The notes: generated by a model not told the origin, from the sequence alone. A stretch of 64,000 bases of DNA from Mycoplana dimorpha (GCF_003046475.1 NZ_PZZZ01000009.1:99297-163296); one strand, 5' to 3'. Counted from the first letter of the stretch, positions 1 through 9,357 are shown. Made by a program: numbers and translations.

Positions 1-483
1 CTCTGGCTCCAGCAGCATGCCCGGGATTTCGGGGCGGATCCCGCACGACTGACCGTCAGCGGGCATTCCGCCGGCGCCCATCTTGCCTCCTTCCTCGCCG
101 CCAGGGGTGTTTTGGAAAGGGAGGCTCCGCCACTGCCGGACTTGAAGGGCCTTCTGCTGCTCAGCGGCATCTATGACCTGTCGGAAATACCCGGCAGCTT
201 CCTGCGCGACGAGGCGAGGATGACCCCGGCGGAGGCCGAGGCCTGGTCGCCGGTGACGGCGACCCAGCTCGATTGCCCGATGCGGGTCATGGCGCTCGGG
301 GCCGATGAAACAGCGCCGTTCCACAATCAGGCCGCCACCCTCCAGGCGATGCTGCGGAGCGGAAATCGACCCGCGAGCATCCTGAACGTGCCTGGCCGCA
401 ACCACATGAGTGTCGTGCTCGACCTCGGCAATCCTGATTCCACGCTGGGCAAGCGTCTCGCTGACATGGTCGCGGAATCGTAG
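1..483 (+). CDS. alpha/beta hydrolase, C-terminal part (5' end outside window)
   Basis: The frame is open from the first base and ends at a TAG at 481-483, giving 160 visible residues. A G-H-S-A-G nucleophile elbow lies near visible residues 21-25 (candidate catalytic Ser23), followed by a plausible acid in ADET (about residue 102) and a histidine in RNHMS (about residue 135), so the Ser-Asp-His order of an alpha/beta hydrolase is complete. The LLLLSGIYDL stretch and overall spacing resemble the arylformamidase (kynurenine formamidase-like) and carboxylesterase branch. The substrate cannot be told from this part. The start and upstream neighbours are outside the window. Confidence 0.8.
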   Translation, partial: LWLQQHARDFGADPARLTVSGHSAGAHLASFLAARGVLEREAPPLPDLKGLLLLSGIYDLSEIPGSFLRDEARMTPAEAEAWSPVTATQLDCPMRVMALGADETAPFHNQAATLQAMLRSGNRPASILNVPGRNHMSVVLDLGNPDSTLGKRLADMVAES

Positions 484-553
484 GTAAAGCCCGTCGCGCG
501 TCTTCATCTCCCTGGCGAAGAGGCTGCACGGTGAGAGCAAAGGCTGGGCTAAG

Positions 554-580
554 CGCCGCTGGTGCGGGCGATCAGCGGCG
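554..580. terminator. hairpin between two convergent genes
   Basis: Perfect 8-bp arms CGCCGCTG (554-561) and CAGCGGCG (573-580) with an 11-nt loop lie in the 123-bp gap between the convergent hydrolase and DMT genes. There is no T-run on either side, so intrinsic termination is only a suggestion. Confidence 0.3.
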
Positions 581-606
581 GCGAGCGGCGTCGCTGCCAT
601 TTCACA

Positions 607-1743
607 TCAAGCAGCAATCGAATGCGCCTGCGCCAAAGCATATTCGCCGGAGGGCTGCGGCCGTACCTCCTCCCATTCGTCCCAAAGTTTCATCACCAGA
701 TCAAGCTCGCCCAGCAACGTGTTCAGCTCGGTGAGTGAACCGGTCGAAACCATTCCCGCACGATGCAGGTCAAGGATGCGCGACAGGAGGTAATTGTGGG
801 CATGAGCGAGCTCTTCCGGGATCGTCGGCCGGAGGACGGGCGCTGCCGGTCTCTTCGGTGTCCTCCAAAGCGACCGGCTCGCCAGCACGGCGCCTGCGAC
901 GACCAGGCAACCCGACCATAGGAGGTTCATCTCGAGCGCCGCTCCCGCAAGCAGTGCGACCAGCAGCGCGCCGATGAACGGCTCGACATAGGCGAAGGCT
1001 CCCAATGCCTGGATGTCTCCCTTCTTGACCCCGTAATCCCAAAGGAAGATCGCCAGTCCCATCGGAAGCATGCCCAGGGCGGCCACAGCGAGCCACTCCT
1101 GGAGGGATGGCTGTGTCCATTCTTCCAGCCAAAGGTGTGCGAGGCCCGCCAGGATGGCGGAGGCGCCGTAGAAGGTTCCCATCACCGACGAAGGGACATC
1201 GGCAAAGCGTCTCGATACGAGGGAGTAGAGCCCCCAGAGCGCTGCCGCCACGCCGATCAGGCCGAGATAGAACACGGCGTGTCCTCCCGATTGGCCGGCC
1301 TCGCCGCCCTGTTCGACGAGAAGAAGGACGCCGCACAGCCCGATCACGGCGCCGACAACATGCCACCAGCGCAGTCGCTCGCCCGGCAGCAACGCCGATC
1401 CGAGCACGATCATGAGGGGCGTCGTGCCCTGGAGAAGGGCAGCGGGTGCCGGAGGCGCCTTCTGCGTCGCGTAGTATATGCAGGCGTGATAGCCGACCAG
1501 CGCCGCGACGGTCACCACCCAGACCAGCGCTGGCTGCCGGAATGCCGCCAGGGGATGCGTCCGCGTTGCCCAGCACACGAAGGGTGTCAGGCACGCGGCG
1601 AACATGAAGGCAAGCGCCACCGTTTGCAGCGGAGGCAGCGCGGTGGTGAAGGTGATCAGGGTCGTTTCGGTTGCCCAAAGGACAACGCCCATCGCTCCCA
1701 GCAGAGACGCCAGAAGTTTTTTCGATCCCATGGCGCTGCTCAT
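607..1743 (-). CDS. DMT superfamily (EamA) exporter with C-terminal cytosolic tail
   Basis: A 378-residue inner-membrane protein. Hydrophobic segments are spaced as ten helices in two EamA halves (first half from SLLGAMGVVLWATETTL, second from FYLGLIGVAAALWGLYS). I chose the ATG at 1743 because GAGGG lies about 10 nt upstream; an in-frame start at 1791 would overlap the decarboxylase gene further. After the last helix there is an unusual hydrophilic tail of about 60 residues with a leucine- and acid-rich helix (TELNTLLGELDLVMKLWDE), longer than typical EamA C-termini. It follows an ornithine/lysine decarboxylase-family gene in the same direction, so export of an amine or amino acid is a reasonable inference, not shown. 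Confidence 0.85.
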   Translation of the reverse strand: MSSAMGSKKLLASLLGAMGVVLWATETTLITFTTALPPLQTVALAFMFAACLTPFVCWATRTHPLAAFRQPALVWVVTVAALVGYHACIYYATQKAPPAPAALLQGTTPLMIVLGSALLPGERLRWWHVVGAVIGLCGVLLLVEQGGEAGQSGGHAVFYLGLIGVAAALWGLYSLVSRRFADVPSSVMGTFYGASAILAGLAHLWLEEWTQPSLQEWLAVAALGMLPMGLAIFLWDYGVKKGDIQALGAFAYVEPFIGALLVALLAGAALEMNLLWSGCLVVAGAVLASRSLWRTPKRPAAPVLRPTIPEELAHAHNYLLSRILDLHRAGMVSTGSLTELNTLLGELDLVMKLWDEWEEVRPQPSGEYALAQAHSIAA

Positions 1744-1774
1744 GACAGGTGCCCTCTGATGTCTGCCCCGGCAC

Positions 1775-3007
1775 TCAGTCGGTGACGGCAACGATCCGGT
1801 CGGTGTGGAAGCCGTTGAAGCGAGTGCGCATGGAAAGGCTGTAGGCCCCCATCATGCCGACTTCGATCCAGTCACCCTCGCGAACATCCTCCGGCAGCAG
1901 GAAGGGCGCTCCAAGCACGTCGTTCGAGTCGCAGGTCGGCCCGTAGACCCGGAACGGGGCCAATCGGCTGGAGGGCGAACCGGCCTTTCGGATGACCCGC
2001 GTCGGACGGCGCTCCTTGGGGTGGCCGAGTTCCTGCAAGGTGCCGAACACTCCGTCATTCAGGAAGACGGCGTCGCCTCTCCTGACGACGACTTGCAGCA
2101 CGGCGGTTCCAGCCGTCGCCACGAGGCTGCGCCCCGGCTCGCCAAGGAGGATGCATCCGGTAGGCAGGTCCAGTTTGCGACGCCCGAGCACGATGCGGGA
2201 GAAATAGTGCTCGATGGTCTTGGGGTTGTCGCCGGGGTAAGGCGCCGGGAACCCGCCACCGACGTTCAAAACATGAAGCGGCACCCGCGCTCTGCGAGCC
2301 ACGCCGCCAACAAGGTCGATCGCCTTCTCGAAGGCTGAAGGAGACAGGCACTGGGATCCGACATGAAAGGAGATCCCGGCCTTGACGCCGGCCTTGCTGA
2401 TCGTCTGCAGCATGCGGGCTGCATCGGCGGGCGCAGCCCCGAACTTGGTCGACAGCGTGTAACGCGCATCTCCGGACTGGGTTGCGAGCCGCACGGCAAT
2501 GATCAGGTCGCTGTCGCGTTCGGCCTCGTCCAGGATCTTGTCGATCTCGCCCTCGCAATCCACGGTGTAGAAGCGGATCTGATGATCCTTGCTGGCGGTG
2601 CGGATCGCCGGCCGGCTCTTTGCGGGGTTGTTGAAGTACTGTCCGGCCCTGCCGCCGAACAGGTCGTGGATGAGCTTGATCTCGTCCACCGAGGCCACGT
2701 CGAAATCGGTGACGCCTTCCTCGAACAGCGTGTCCAATACGGCCGGATGAGGGTTGCACTTGACGGCATAGAGCACCCGCCCCGGAAAACCTCTGAAGCG
2801 ACGGGCCGCTGCCCGGAGTTCGGCCGGGTGAATGCAGAAGACCGGTTCGGTCGGTTCGAGTTCGTGAACGACCGCGTCCACGCTCTGGAACTTCTCCAGG
2901 TCCCGACCTTTCTGCCGGGCTCTTTCAAGGGAAGGAAGGGCGTCCTTCACGCGGTCCACGAGTTGCGCGGGCGTGAAAGGACCCGCAGCGGCCAAAGCGC
3001 TTTTCAT
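1775..3007 (-). CDS. ornithine/lysine/arginine decarboxylase family (fold type III PLP enzyme)
   Basis: 410 residues, the size of alphaproteobacterial ornithine/lysine decarboxylases. The PLP lysine is in VLYAVKCNPHP, phosphate and sheet motifs are HVGSQ and GGGFPAPYPG, LGEPGRSLVA matches the family's E-P-G-R motif, and GPTCDSNDVL near the C-terminus is the active-site Cys-Asp motif contributed across the dimer. These features make a cytoplasmic L-ornithine (or lysine) decarboxylase producing putrescine (or cadaverine) very likely; substrate preference cannot be read. It starts 30 bp after the GGDEF-EAL gene stop and is followed by an exporter, so the three probably share a transcript. The ATG at 3007 has GGGAGAGG about 8 nt upstream. 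Confidence 0.88.
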   Translation of the reverse strand: MKSALAAAGPFTPAQLVDRVKDALPSLERARQKGRDLEKFQSVDAVVHELEPTEPVFCIHPAELRAAARRFRGFPGRVLYAVKCNPHPAVLDTLFEEGVTDFDVASVDEIKLIHDLFGGRAGQYFNNPAKSRPAIRTASKDHQIRFYTVDCEGEIDKILDEAERDSDLIIAVRLATQSGDARYTLSTKFGAAPADAARMLQTISKAGVKAGISFHVGSQCLSPSAFEKAIDLVGGVARRARVPLHVLNVGGGFPAPYPGDNPKTIEHYFSRIVLGRRKLDLPTGCILLGEPGRSLVATAGTAVLQVVVRRGDAVFLNDGVFGTLQELGHPKERRPTRVIRKAGSPSSRLAPFRVYGPTCDSNDVLGAPFLLPEDVREGDWIEVGMMGAYSLSMRTRFNGFHTDRIVAVTD

Positions 3008-3037
3008 AACTATAACCTCTCCCTGATATCGCGTTTG

Positions 3038-5638
3038 TTATGCTGCGTCGGTGGCGGCAGACGTCGGAAGGGTGAACCCCTTCCAGTTCCCGAGGAACGC
3101 AGTCATGTCCAGCGCAGGCACCGGGCGTCCGAAGAAGTAGCCCTGCACCTGCTTGCAGCCTTCGCCTTGCAGAAGCATCGCCTGTTCCGCCGTTTCGACG
3201 CCTTCCGCGGTGGTGGCCATGCTGAGGCTTTCGCTCAGGCCGATCACGGAGCGGACAATCGCCAGCGACTTGGCCTTGTCCTCGAGCGTGGTGACGAAGG
3301 ACTTGTCGATCTTGATCTTGTCGAAGGGGAAGGAGTTCAGGTAGCCAAGCGAAGAATAGCCGGTACCAAAGTCGTCCATGGCGATCTGGACGCCGATGCT
3401 CTTGAGCGCCGAGAGGATCTCAAGCGCGGCCTCGGTGTCGTTGATCAGCACGCTCTCGGTGATCTCGAGCTCGAGACGGCCGGGCTCCAGACCCGTTTCC
3501 TGAAGAACCTGGCTGACCGTATCCGCCAACTCACGGTGGCGAAACTGGACAGGCGACAAGTTCACCGCGACGCTCAGCCCTGGCCAGACAAGGGCCTGCT
3601 GGCATGCCGTCCGCAACACCCACTCGCCAATCGCAATGATCAGGCCCGTTTCTTCTGCGAGCGGAATGAAATCGCCCGGAGGGACCAGCCCACGGCTCGG
3701 GTGGCGCCACCGCAGAAGCGCCTCCACTGCAGTAACGCTCTGTGATTCAAGATCGATGAGCGGCTGGTAATGAAGCTCCAGCTCGTTCTTCAGCAGGGCC
3801 TGCCGAAGGTCATACTCCAGCGCCTTGCGTTCCTGCAGCTCCAGATCCATCTGCGGCTCGAAATGGCGCACCGCCCCACGTCCAGCCTGCTTGGCCCGGT
3901 AAAGCGCAATGTCCGCATTCTTCAGGAGCTTGTCTGGGTCGTCGGCATGATCCGGGAAGGCAACGCCGATGCTGACACCGACATGGAGATCGTGTCCTTC
4001 AACATGGAAGGGCTGCTTGACGATGTCGATGATCCGGCGGCCGAGGGCGCCTGCGTCCGCCGGCTGGTGTGAGCTCGACTGTATGATCGCAAACTCGTCG
4101 CCTCCCAGTCGGGCGACAGTGTCGCCTGGACGCACGCAGCTCTGAAGCCTTGCCGCAAACTGCCTCAGGAGAATGTCGCCAGCGCCGTGCCCGAGGGTGT
4201 CGTTGACCTCCTTGAAGTGGTCGAGATCAAGGCAGAGGACGGCAAGATCAGCATGCTTGCGCCGATTGTCGCTCATGGCATAGATCAGCCTCTCACGGAA
4301 CAGGAGGCGGTTCGGCAGCTCCGTCAGCACATCGTGCAGGGCCAGATGATTGGCGCGTGCATGGGCCTCCACCTCCTCCGAGATGTCGGTCGCCGTGCCC
4401 CTGAAACCGGAGAACTCTCCCTCGCTGCTCACGATCGGCCGGCTTGCCAGCCGGCATATCCGAATGCGGCCCTCTGCATCGTGGTAGCTGCAACGCACAT
4501 CGCGGAAGGCGACATGATCCTGCGCGCTTTCGTGAAGGCGCTCCCAGCCCTCCGTGTCGTTGTCCTTCATAAAGAACTGTTCGAGCTTTTTGCCGAGCAC
4601 ATTGGCCGCAGCAATGCCGGTCACTTCCGAAAAGCGGGTCGAGAGGTAGACCAGCCGCATCTCGCCGTCACACTCCCAGATCCAGTCGGAGGAAGCCTCG
4701 GCAACGTCGCGGAACCGCGCCTCGCTCTCTTCCAGCGTTTGGGCGTAGATCTCCACGGTGCGAGCGGACTCCTCCAGATCCTCCGTGGTCCGGCGGACCT
4801 TGCGGATGACCTGGTAGGCAAACATGCCGAGGAACACCATGGCGCTTGCCAAGGGAGGCAAGAGCCATTTCAGGAGCTCGTAGCCGGGCGTTGCCGGGGT
4901 CCACGTAATGTAGGACAGGACCTCTCCAGAGGGGTCGAGCAGCGGCAGCAGGGCGCCGCCGGCCTGATCTTCATTTTCGACGACCGTGAGCTGGTCCAGC
5001 AGATAATCGCTGCTGATGCGCTGGACGAAACTCTTATCGAGAGCCTTAGCGAAGATCAGGCTCGAGCGCTCGCCGGGCGCTATCGTCGAGGCATCGATTG
5101 TTGGTGGCAGGATTGCCGCAGCCGCAACGAGCAGCACTTCCTGATCGGAGCGAAGGAAGCCCACTGCGGGCTCTCCCGTCGAGCCCGCCTTGACCAGACT
5201 TGCGAGGCCGGCCGGAATGATCGAGTACGCGTCCGCGCTCTGTGGAACACCTTCGAGGACCGAGTAGACCGTCTGGCCATCCGGCCTTACGACGAAGGCC
5301 ATGTCATAGCCCAGTCCCTCGTAAAGATTGGCGCCCACATTGCCGTTGGTCGATGCCCATGCGAAATCGAGGCTCTGGTGCAGGTTCTTGAAGACGTCTT
5401 CCCAGACGGCATAGTCCTCGAGATTTCGGGCGATTTCACGTTTCTTCACGGCGAGAGCCGTTTCGGCCAGAGCGGTCGACGACTCCACCTCGAGCCTGTT
5501 CTGCCCGTCTGCGCTGACGATCGCGAAGCCAAGAACAAGCAAGATGGCCAGGATGACCATGCCTGCCATGGGCATCACGACACGACGTGTAAACGTTTCG
5601 CCAGAAAAGGAAGCGGCCTTCGAACCTATGGCAACCAT
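3038..5638 (-). CDS. CHASE4-PAS-GGDEF-EAL bifunctional c-di-GMP protein
   Basis: 866 residues, inner membrane. A first transmembrane helix (about residues 20-44) and a second (about 265-285) enclose a periplasmic sensor of CHASE4 type. A PAS domain (about 310-420) follows, then GGDEF (about 440-600) and EAL (about 620-860). The cyclase motif LGGDEFAII is intact and an RxxD inhibitory site (RPGD) sits five residues before it. The EAL domain keeps AVEALLRW, DDFGTGYSS and TAEGVE, so phosphodiesterase residues look intact. Both activities are therefore possible. I prefer the ATG at 5638 (GGGGG just upstream) over a GTG at 5650. It is the first gene of a run ending in a decarboxylase and an exporter, suggesting a link between a periplasmic signal, c-di-GMP and polyamines. 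Confidence 0.9.
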   Translation of the reverse strand: MVAIGSKAASFSGETFTRRVVMPMAGMVILAILLVLGFAIVSADGQNRLEVESSTALAETALAVKKREIARNLEDYAVWEDVFKNLHQSLDFAWASTNGNVGANLYEGLGYDMAFVVRPDGQTVYSVLEGVPQSADAYSIIPAGLASLVKAGSTGEPAVGFLRSDQEVLLVAAAAILPPTIDASTIAPGERSSLIFAKALDKSFVQRISSDYLLDQLTVVENEDQAGGALLPLLDPSGEVLSYITWTPATPGYELLKWLLPPLASAMVFLGMFAYQVIRKVRRTTEDLEESARTVEIYAQTLEESEARFRDVAEASSDWIWECDGEMRLVYLSTRFSEVTGIAAANVLGKKLEQFFMKDNDTEGWERLHESAQDHVAFRDVRCSYHDAEGRIRICRLASRPIVSSEGEFSGFRGTATDISEEVEAHARANHLALHDVLTELPNRLLFRERLIYAMSDNRRKHADLAVLCLDLDHFKEVNDTLGHGAGDILLRQFAARLQSCVRPGDTVARLGGDEFAIIQSSSHQPADAGALGRRIIDIVKQPFHVEGHDLHVGVSIGVAFPDHADDPDKLLKNADIALYRAKQAGRGAVRHFEPQMDLELQERKALEYDLRQALLKNELELHYQPLIDLESQSVTAVEALLRWRHPSRGLVPPGDFIPLAEETGLIIAIGEWVLRTACQQALVWPGLSVAVNLSPVQFRHRELADTVSQVLQETGLEPGRLELEITESVLINDTEAALEILSALKSIGVQIAMDDFGTGYSSLGYLNSFPFDKIKIDKSFVTTLEDKAKSLAIVRSVIGLSESLSMATTAEGVETAEQAMLLQGEGCKQVQGYFFGRPVPALDMTAFLGNWKGFTLPTSAATDAA

Positions 5639-6013
5639 ATCATCCCCCACCCTGTGTTGGTCAGAGTGGGTGGAAGAAATTACTTAAGTATTTATGCAGA
5701 TTCGCATGTGCTTTTATAATTACCAATGAGTGAAAATCATCATGCGCCGTCGATACTGCAGTTATATGCGCGGGTAAGTCGGAGAACTTTTTGCTTATCC
5801 GACAACCAACGGCCTCATGGCGCGGATAGGCTGAGCTACATGCTAATCGGTATCCTCGGGTGCGCCGGCGGAGGAGCTTTTGTGAGGCGGTTCTGAATGG
5901 TGGTTTTGGATGCGGGGGCCTGATTGCACAGAGCCTTGTAAATCCTCAGGCAAATCGGATTGGCGAAGCGGAAATCGTTCCGCTTCGCTTAATCAGTTAA
6001 GTCGGCGTTTTGA
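5639..6013. other. intergenic region, A+T-rich promoter side plus hairpin
   Basis: The 375-bp gap holds an A+T-rich stretch around 5675-5735 next to the GGDEF-EAL start, the likely promoter region of that operon, although no confident -35/-10 pair can be called. The rest, 5740-5960, shows no convincing reading frame. A strong hairpin at 5963-5988 is listed separately. Confidence 0.5.
5963..5988. terminator. strong hairpin downstream of the aminotransferase-fold gene
   Basis: Perfect 11-bp arms GCGAAGCGGAA (5963-5973) and TTCCGCTTCGC (5978-5988) enclose a 4-nt loop (ATCG). It lies about 25 bp beyond the stop of the minus-strand gene at 6014 and is the only strong hairpin there. The T-run is weak on both strands, so it may stop transcription or protect the mRNA end. 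Confidence 0.55.
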
Positions 6014-7330
6014 TCAGAGCGCCTTCAATACGTCGACCAGCGCATCCACCAGCATATCGGCATTCTCATGGGAGAAAACGAGGGGTGGGCGGATTTTGAG
6101 GACATTTGCCCTGGGACCGGAGGCGCTGATGAGCACCCGGCGCTCGCGCAGACCGTTGACGATCCGGGTCGTCAGGGCTGCATCGGGGCTCTTGGCCGCC
6201 AAGTCGGCGACGATCTCGACGCCGATGAAGAGGCCCGAACCGCGCACGTCGCCGACGGCGGGGTAGCGGTCGGAGAGGCCTTTGAGCCTGTCCATCAGGT
6301 AGCGGCCGACTTCGAGCGCGTTCTCCTGCAGTCCTTCGGCCTGGATCGTATCGAGCACCGCCTTGCCGGCCGCGGCAGCGACCGGATTGCCGCCGAAGGT
6401 GTTGAAGTAGCGCGCCCGCGGGCCGAAGTCGGCAATGACTTCCGGCCGCAGCACGATGCCGGCCATCGGGTAGCCGTTGCCCATCGGCTTGCCGATCGTC
6501 ACCATGTCGGGCGCCACTCCGTGGCGCTCGAAACCCCACATCGCTTCGCCCGTGCGGCCGAAACCAGGCTGCACTTCATCGGCAATGAACAGGCCGCCGG
6601 CCTCGTGGATTGCATCCACCGCCGGCTTCAGAAAGCCTTTCGGCCCGTCAAAGATGCCGTCGCTGGAGAAGATCGTATCGGTGATCAGCATGGCCGGCTT
6701 GATGCCATGGCGCGTCAGGTCGGCGATCGCGGCCCGCACGTCGCGCCCGAACTTCTCCATCATCTCTTCAGGCGAATGGCGATAGCTGTCCGGCGCGGGC
6801 ACGGTGCGCACATGCGGGCCAAGCGTCACCGATTCCCCGAGCGAGGGCGAGAATTCGGCGACCGCGCTCGTCAGGCCGTGATAGGCAAGCTCCGTCGCGA
6901 TGATGCCGGTGCCGCCGGTGACGAAGCGGGCGATGCGCACGGCAAGGTCGTTCGCCTCGCTGCCGGTGCAGGTGAACATCGCCTGGCTGAGCGCGTCGGG
7001 GAAGGTGGCGGTCAGCGCCTCGGCATAGTCAACGATGCCTTCGTGGAGGTACCGCGTGTGGGTGTTCAGCACGGCCGCCTGCCTGGTGATCGCCTCCACC
7101 ACGCGCGGATGGCAATGGCCGAGCGAGGCGACATTGTTGTAGGCGTCGAGGTATCGTTCGCCGGCAGTGTCGTAGAGGAAGACGCCTTCGCCGCGAACGA
7201 GATGCAGCGGCTTCTCGTAGAACAGGCGGTAGGCGGGGCCGAGCACCTTTTCCCGGCGGGCGATCAGCGCCCGTTCGGCCTCGCTGAGCCGTTCGAAATC
7301 CTCGCGCGAAAAAGCATTCACCATCGACAT
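6014..7330 (-). CDS. class III aminotransferase-fold enzyme, probable phospho-lyase (PHYKPL/ETNPPL-like)
   Basis: 438 residues, fold type I PLP enzyme of class III. Visible motifs: [14 protein letters not shown] (phosphate-binding region), [19 protein letters not shown] (PLP-contacting Asp) and [15 protein letters not shown] with the PLP lysine. The IGKPMGNG form (rather than GKGLGGG) and [16 protein letters not shown] are typical, as I recall, of the branch containing ethanolamine-phosphate phospho-lyase and 5-phosphohydroxylysine phospho-lyase, which eliminate phosphate instead of transaminating. It starts 2 nt after the stop of a kinase of the hydroxylysine-kinase type, so kinase plus phospho-lyase acting in sequence is the natural reading. 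An ordinary amino-acid aminotransferase remains possible. Confidence 0.82.
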   Translation of the reverse strand: MSMVNAFSREDFERLSEAERALIARREKVLGPAYRLFYEKPLHLVRGEGVFLYDTAGERYLDAYNNVASLGHCHPRVVEAITRQAAVLNTHTRYLHEGIVDYAEALTATFPDALSQAMFTCTGSEANDLAVRIARFVTGGTGIIATELAYHGLTSAVAEFSPSLGESVTLGPHVRTVPAPDSYRHSPEEMMEKFGRDVRAAIADLTRHGIKPAMLITDTIFSSDGIFDGPKGFLKPAVDAIHEAGGLFIADEVQPGFGRTGEAMWGFERHGVAPDMVTIGKPMGNGYPMAGIVLRPEVIADFGPRARYFNTFGGNPVAAAAGKAVLDTIQAEGLQENALEVGRYLMDRLKGLSDRYPAVGDVRGSGLFIGVEIVADLAAKSPDAALTTRIVNGLRERRVLISASGPRANVLKIRPPLVFSHENADMLVDALVDVLKAL

Positions 7331-7332
7331 GA

Positions 7333-8382
7333 TCAGGCCTCGGAAAGGTTGGGCACGAGGCGTCTCAGCCCGGCCGGTGTGAGATCGGATATATTTTGCA
7401 GGCCGCGCCAGGCTGTGGCGTGGTTGCGCATGATGTAGTCCCGGTTTTCCGGAAAGACCGCCGAGCGCCACTCGGCAATGATGATGGACATCGCCAGCCG
7501 GCAGCGGGCGAGAAGCGGCAGAAGTTCGATCTCGGCCGGTTCCAGTGCCCGCGCCGAAAGGAAGCCTTCGAGGAAGGCGCCGGTGCGCGCCGCCCAGTTG
7601 TCGGTCCCGAGGTGATAGGAGAGGGCAACGGCGAGGTCGTTGATCAGCGCTGCGTGAACCATGTCGCCGAAGTCGATGATGCCGACGACGGTGGTGGGGG
7701 CTGCCGGGTCGAGCAGGATGTTGTGCGGGTTGAAGTCGTTGTGGATGATCTGCCGCCGCTCGAGCGCGGCGATGGCGGGCAGCGCCCGCTCGAATTCCTG
7801 GAGGACGCCTTCCGCCTGTGCCCGGCGCTCCGGCGCGACATGGCCGACGACGGCGGCAAGATCGAGCATATGGGAGATGTCCCACATCAGCTTCCCGGCG
7901 GGCGGGCGGCACTCGTAGTTCGCCAGGCCGAGCCCCAACGCCGCCAGCGCACGGCCGACATTGCGGCTCTGCGCTGCGGTACCGGGGGTACGGTACTGCA
8001 ATTCGCCGGGCAGGAAGGTGAGCAGGCGCATGATGCGTGGGCCGTCGGCGCTGGCGAGCGTGTGGCTCCACCCGCCGCGTCGCGTTCGCATAAGCCGCGG
8101 CACGGGCACGGAAGGTGCTACAGCCTGGAGATGCAGCAGCGCGCCGTCCTGGAAATCCAATGCGGCCGGATCCTCGGCGGGATTGGCGATCTTGAGGATG
8201 AAGTCCGTCCCGTCCGTGCGGGTGAAGAGGAAGGTCTCGTCGCGTTCGCTGGAAAGCCGTTTGACGGCGCCCGCAAGGCCATAGACGTCGGCCACCGCCG
8301 ATTCCGCTTCGTCGAGCGATGTCGCGCTCCATGTCGCCGACATGGAAACGGGGATCTCGGCTGTGGGCGACGGCTCCGTCAT
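7333..8382 (-). CDS. APH-family small-molecule kinase, hydroxylysine kinase-like
   Basis: 349 residues. HNDFNPHNILLD is the catalytic Brenner loop (Asp as base) and GIIDFGDMVHAAL carries the metal-binding Asp, both typical of aminoglycoside phosphotransferase/choline kinase folds; FILKIANP holds the N-lobe lysine. The sequence resembles the AGPHD1/HYKK group (GTP-dependent 5-hydroxy-L-lysine kinase in animals) more than antibiotic kinases. The ATG at 8382 has GGAG at good spacing; upstream in-frame codons would extend into the divergent promoter. Its stop is 2 nt from the downstream phospho-lyase-like gene. Substrate is inferred from family and neighbour only. Confidence 0.8.
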   Translation of the reverse strand: MTEPSPTAEIPVSMSATWSATSLDEAESAVADVYGLAGAVKRLSSERDETFLFTRTDGTDFILKIANPAEDPAALDFQDGALLHLQAVAPSVPVPRLMRTRRGGWSHTLASADGPRIMRLLTFLPGELQYRTPGTAAQSRNVGRALAALGLGLANYECRPPAGKLMWDISHMLDLAAVVGHVAPERRAQAEGVLQEFERALPAIAALERRQIIHNDFNPHNILLDPAAPTTVVGIIDFGDMVHAALINDLAVALSYHLGTDNWAARTGAFLEGFLSARALEPAEIELLPLLARCRLAMSIIIAEWRSAVFPENRDYIMRNHATAWRGLQNISDLTPAGLRRLVPNLSEA

Positions 8383-8493
8383 GCTTGCTCCGTTGGCGCG
8401 GTCTCCCGCGTTTCTTCGGACCGTCCCAACGACCGGATAACAGCGCCCTCGAAGGCGATCTGCAGCCGGCGGCACTTGAAACGCGTCAAGAAA

Positions 8494-8508
8494 GATGCAT
8501 CAAGTATC
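8494..8508. promoter_or_regulatory. candidate operator GATGCATCAAGTATC
   Basis: This 15-mer lies in the divergent promoter between the kinase gene and the GntR regulator. It is the core of an imperfect inverted repeat, AAGATGCATCAAGTATCTT (8492-8510), with perfect 5-bp ends. A near-copy (13 of 15 bases) lies at 9358-9372 before the next gene. Confidence 0.5.
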
Positions 8509-8536
8509 TTGTTACTCGATTTTACGGACCAGTTCC

Positions 8537-9217
8537 ATGCCTGAATTCACGACGCTGGAACATGAGAACCTGAACAGCGTCGTTTATGGCGCGCTGTGCG
8601 ATGCCTTGATGCAGGGGCGGTTCCAGCCGGGCGACCGATTGAAGATCCGCGATCTGGCGGAGCAGTTCGGCACCAGCGTCACGCCGATCCGCGACGCCAT
8701 CCTCCGCCTTGCCAATGACGAGGCCATCACTTTCCGTTCGCCGCGCGACATCCGGATTGCGGGCCTCAGCGAGCGCCGCTACCTGGAAATCCGGGCGATC
8801 CGCATCCGGCTCGAAGGGTTGGCGGCCGAAACCGCCGCTCAGGTGGCGACCGGCGCGGAGATCCAGGCGCTGGAGCAGATCCTCCGGGAAAACGAGGAAG
8901 CGATCGAAGCCGGCGATCGGCTGAAGGGCACGCAACTGAACCAGGCTTTCCACTTCACGCTGCCGAAGATCGCAGGGCTTCCGGTGCTGACCGGCATTCT
9001 GAGACGGCTCTGGCTTCAGATGGGACCGCATATTTCCGGGGCATACCTTGCGGGCGGGCGGGCGATGATCGATCATCATTATCCCGTCGTCGAGGCGCTG
9101 AAGCGGCACGATCCTGCCGCAGCCTCCATGGCTATCGTCGACGACATCCTGCTCGGCGGCAAACCGATCCTGGACCGTCTGGAGCGGGGCGACGAGCGGC
9201 CGAGGCGGCTCGCCTAG
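8537..9217 (+). CDS. GntR-family regulator, FCD (FadR C-terminal) type
   Basis: 226 residues. The N-terminal winged helix is seen as FQPGDRLKIRDLAEQFGTSVTPIRDAI (about residues 30-60), and the C-terminal all-helical ligand-binding domain is of FCD type (RYLEIRAIRIRLEGLAAETAA, then FHFTLPKIAGLPVL, HHYPVVEALKRHD with metal-ligand-like histidines). The ATG at 8537 is preferred over an upstream in-frame ATG at 8495 that would sit inside the candidate operator. It diverges from the kinase/phospho-lyase pair and precedes the SDR and importer, so it probably controls both arms in response to the imported compound or a product. Confidence 0.87.
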   Translation: MPEFTTLEHENLNSVVYGALCDALMQGRFQPGDRLKIRDLAEQFGTSVTPIRDAILRLANDEAITFRSPRDIRIAGLSERRYLEIRAIRIRLEGLAAETAAQVATGAEIQALEQILRENEEAIEAGDRLKGTQLNQAFHFTLPKIAGLPVLTGILRRLWLQMGPHISGAYLAGGRAMIDHHYPVVEALKRHDPAAASMAIVDDILLGGKPILDRLERGDERPRRLA

Positions 9218-9357
9218 AGACCTGTTCTGCGCCGGCCCGCCCAAGCCCTTCGGATCCCCGGCATCAGGGGCTCTGATCGAAAGCAATGCTCGAACCCTGA
9301 TGAGGTCCCTGGGTTGTTTTCATCCATGAGACTTGAAATTCGACAGTCGCTAATTAC

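Noticed and set aside
2363..5719. Two long plus-strand frames (2363-3745, 4187-5719) opposite the decarboxylase and GGDEF-EAL genes
   Set aside because: Both are antisense to genes with complete domain sets.
5841..5870. Short similarity of CGGTATCCTCG..TGCGCCG to the recombinase zinc-ribbon sequence at 36520
   Set aside because: Only about 18 matching bases and no continuing reading frame; too short to call a third recombinase remnant.
6014..8332. A 772-residue fusion of the aminotransferase-fold protein with upstream sequence
   Set aside because: The upstream part is the kinase gene read in the wrong frame; a proper ATG lies at 7330 two bases after the kinase stop.
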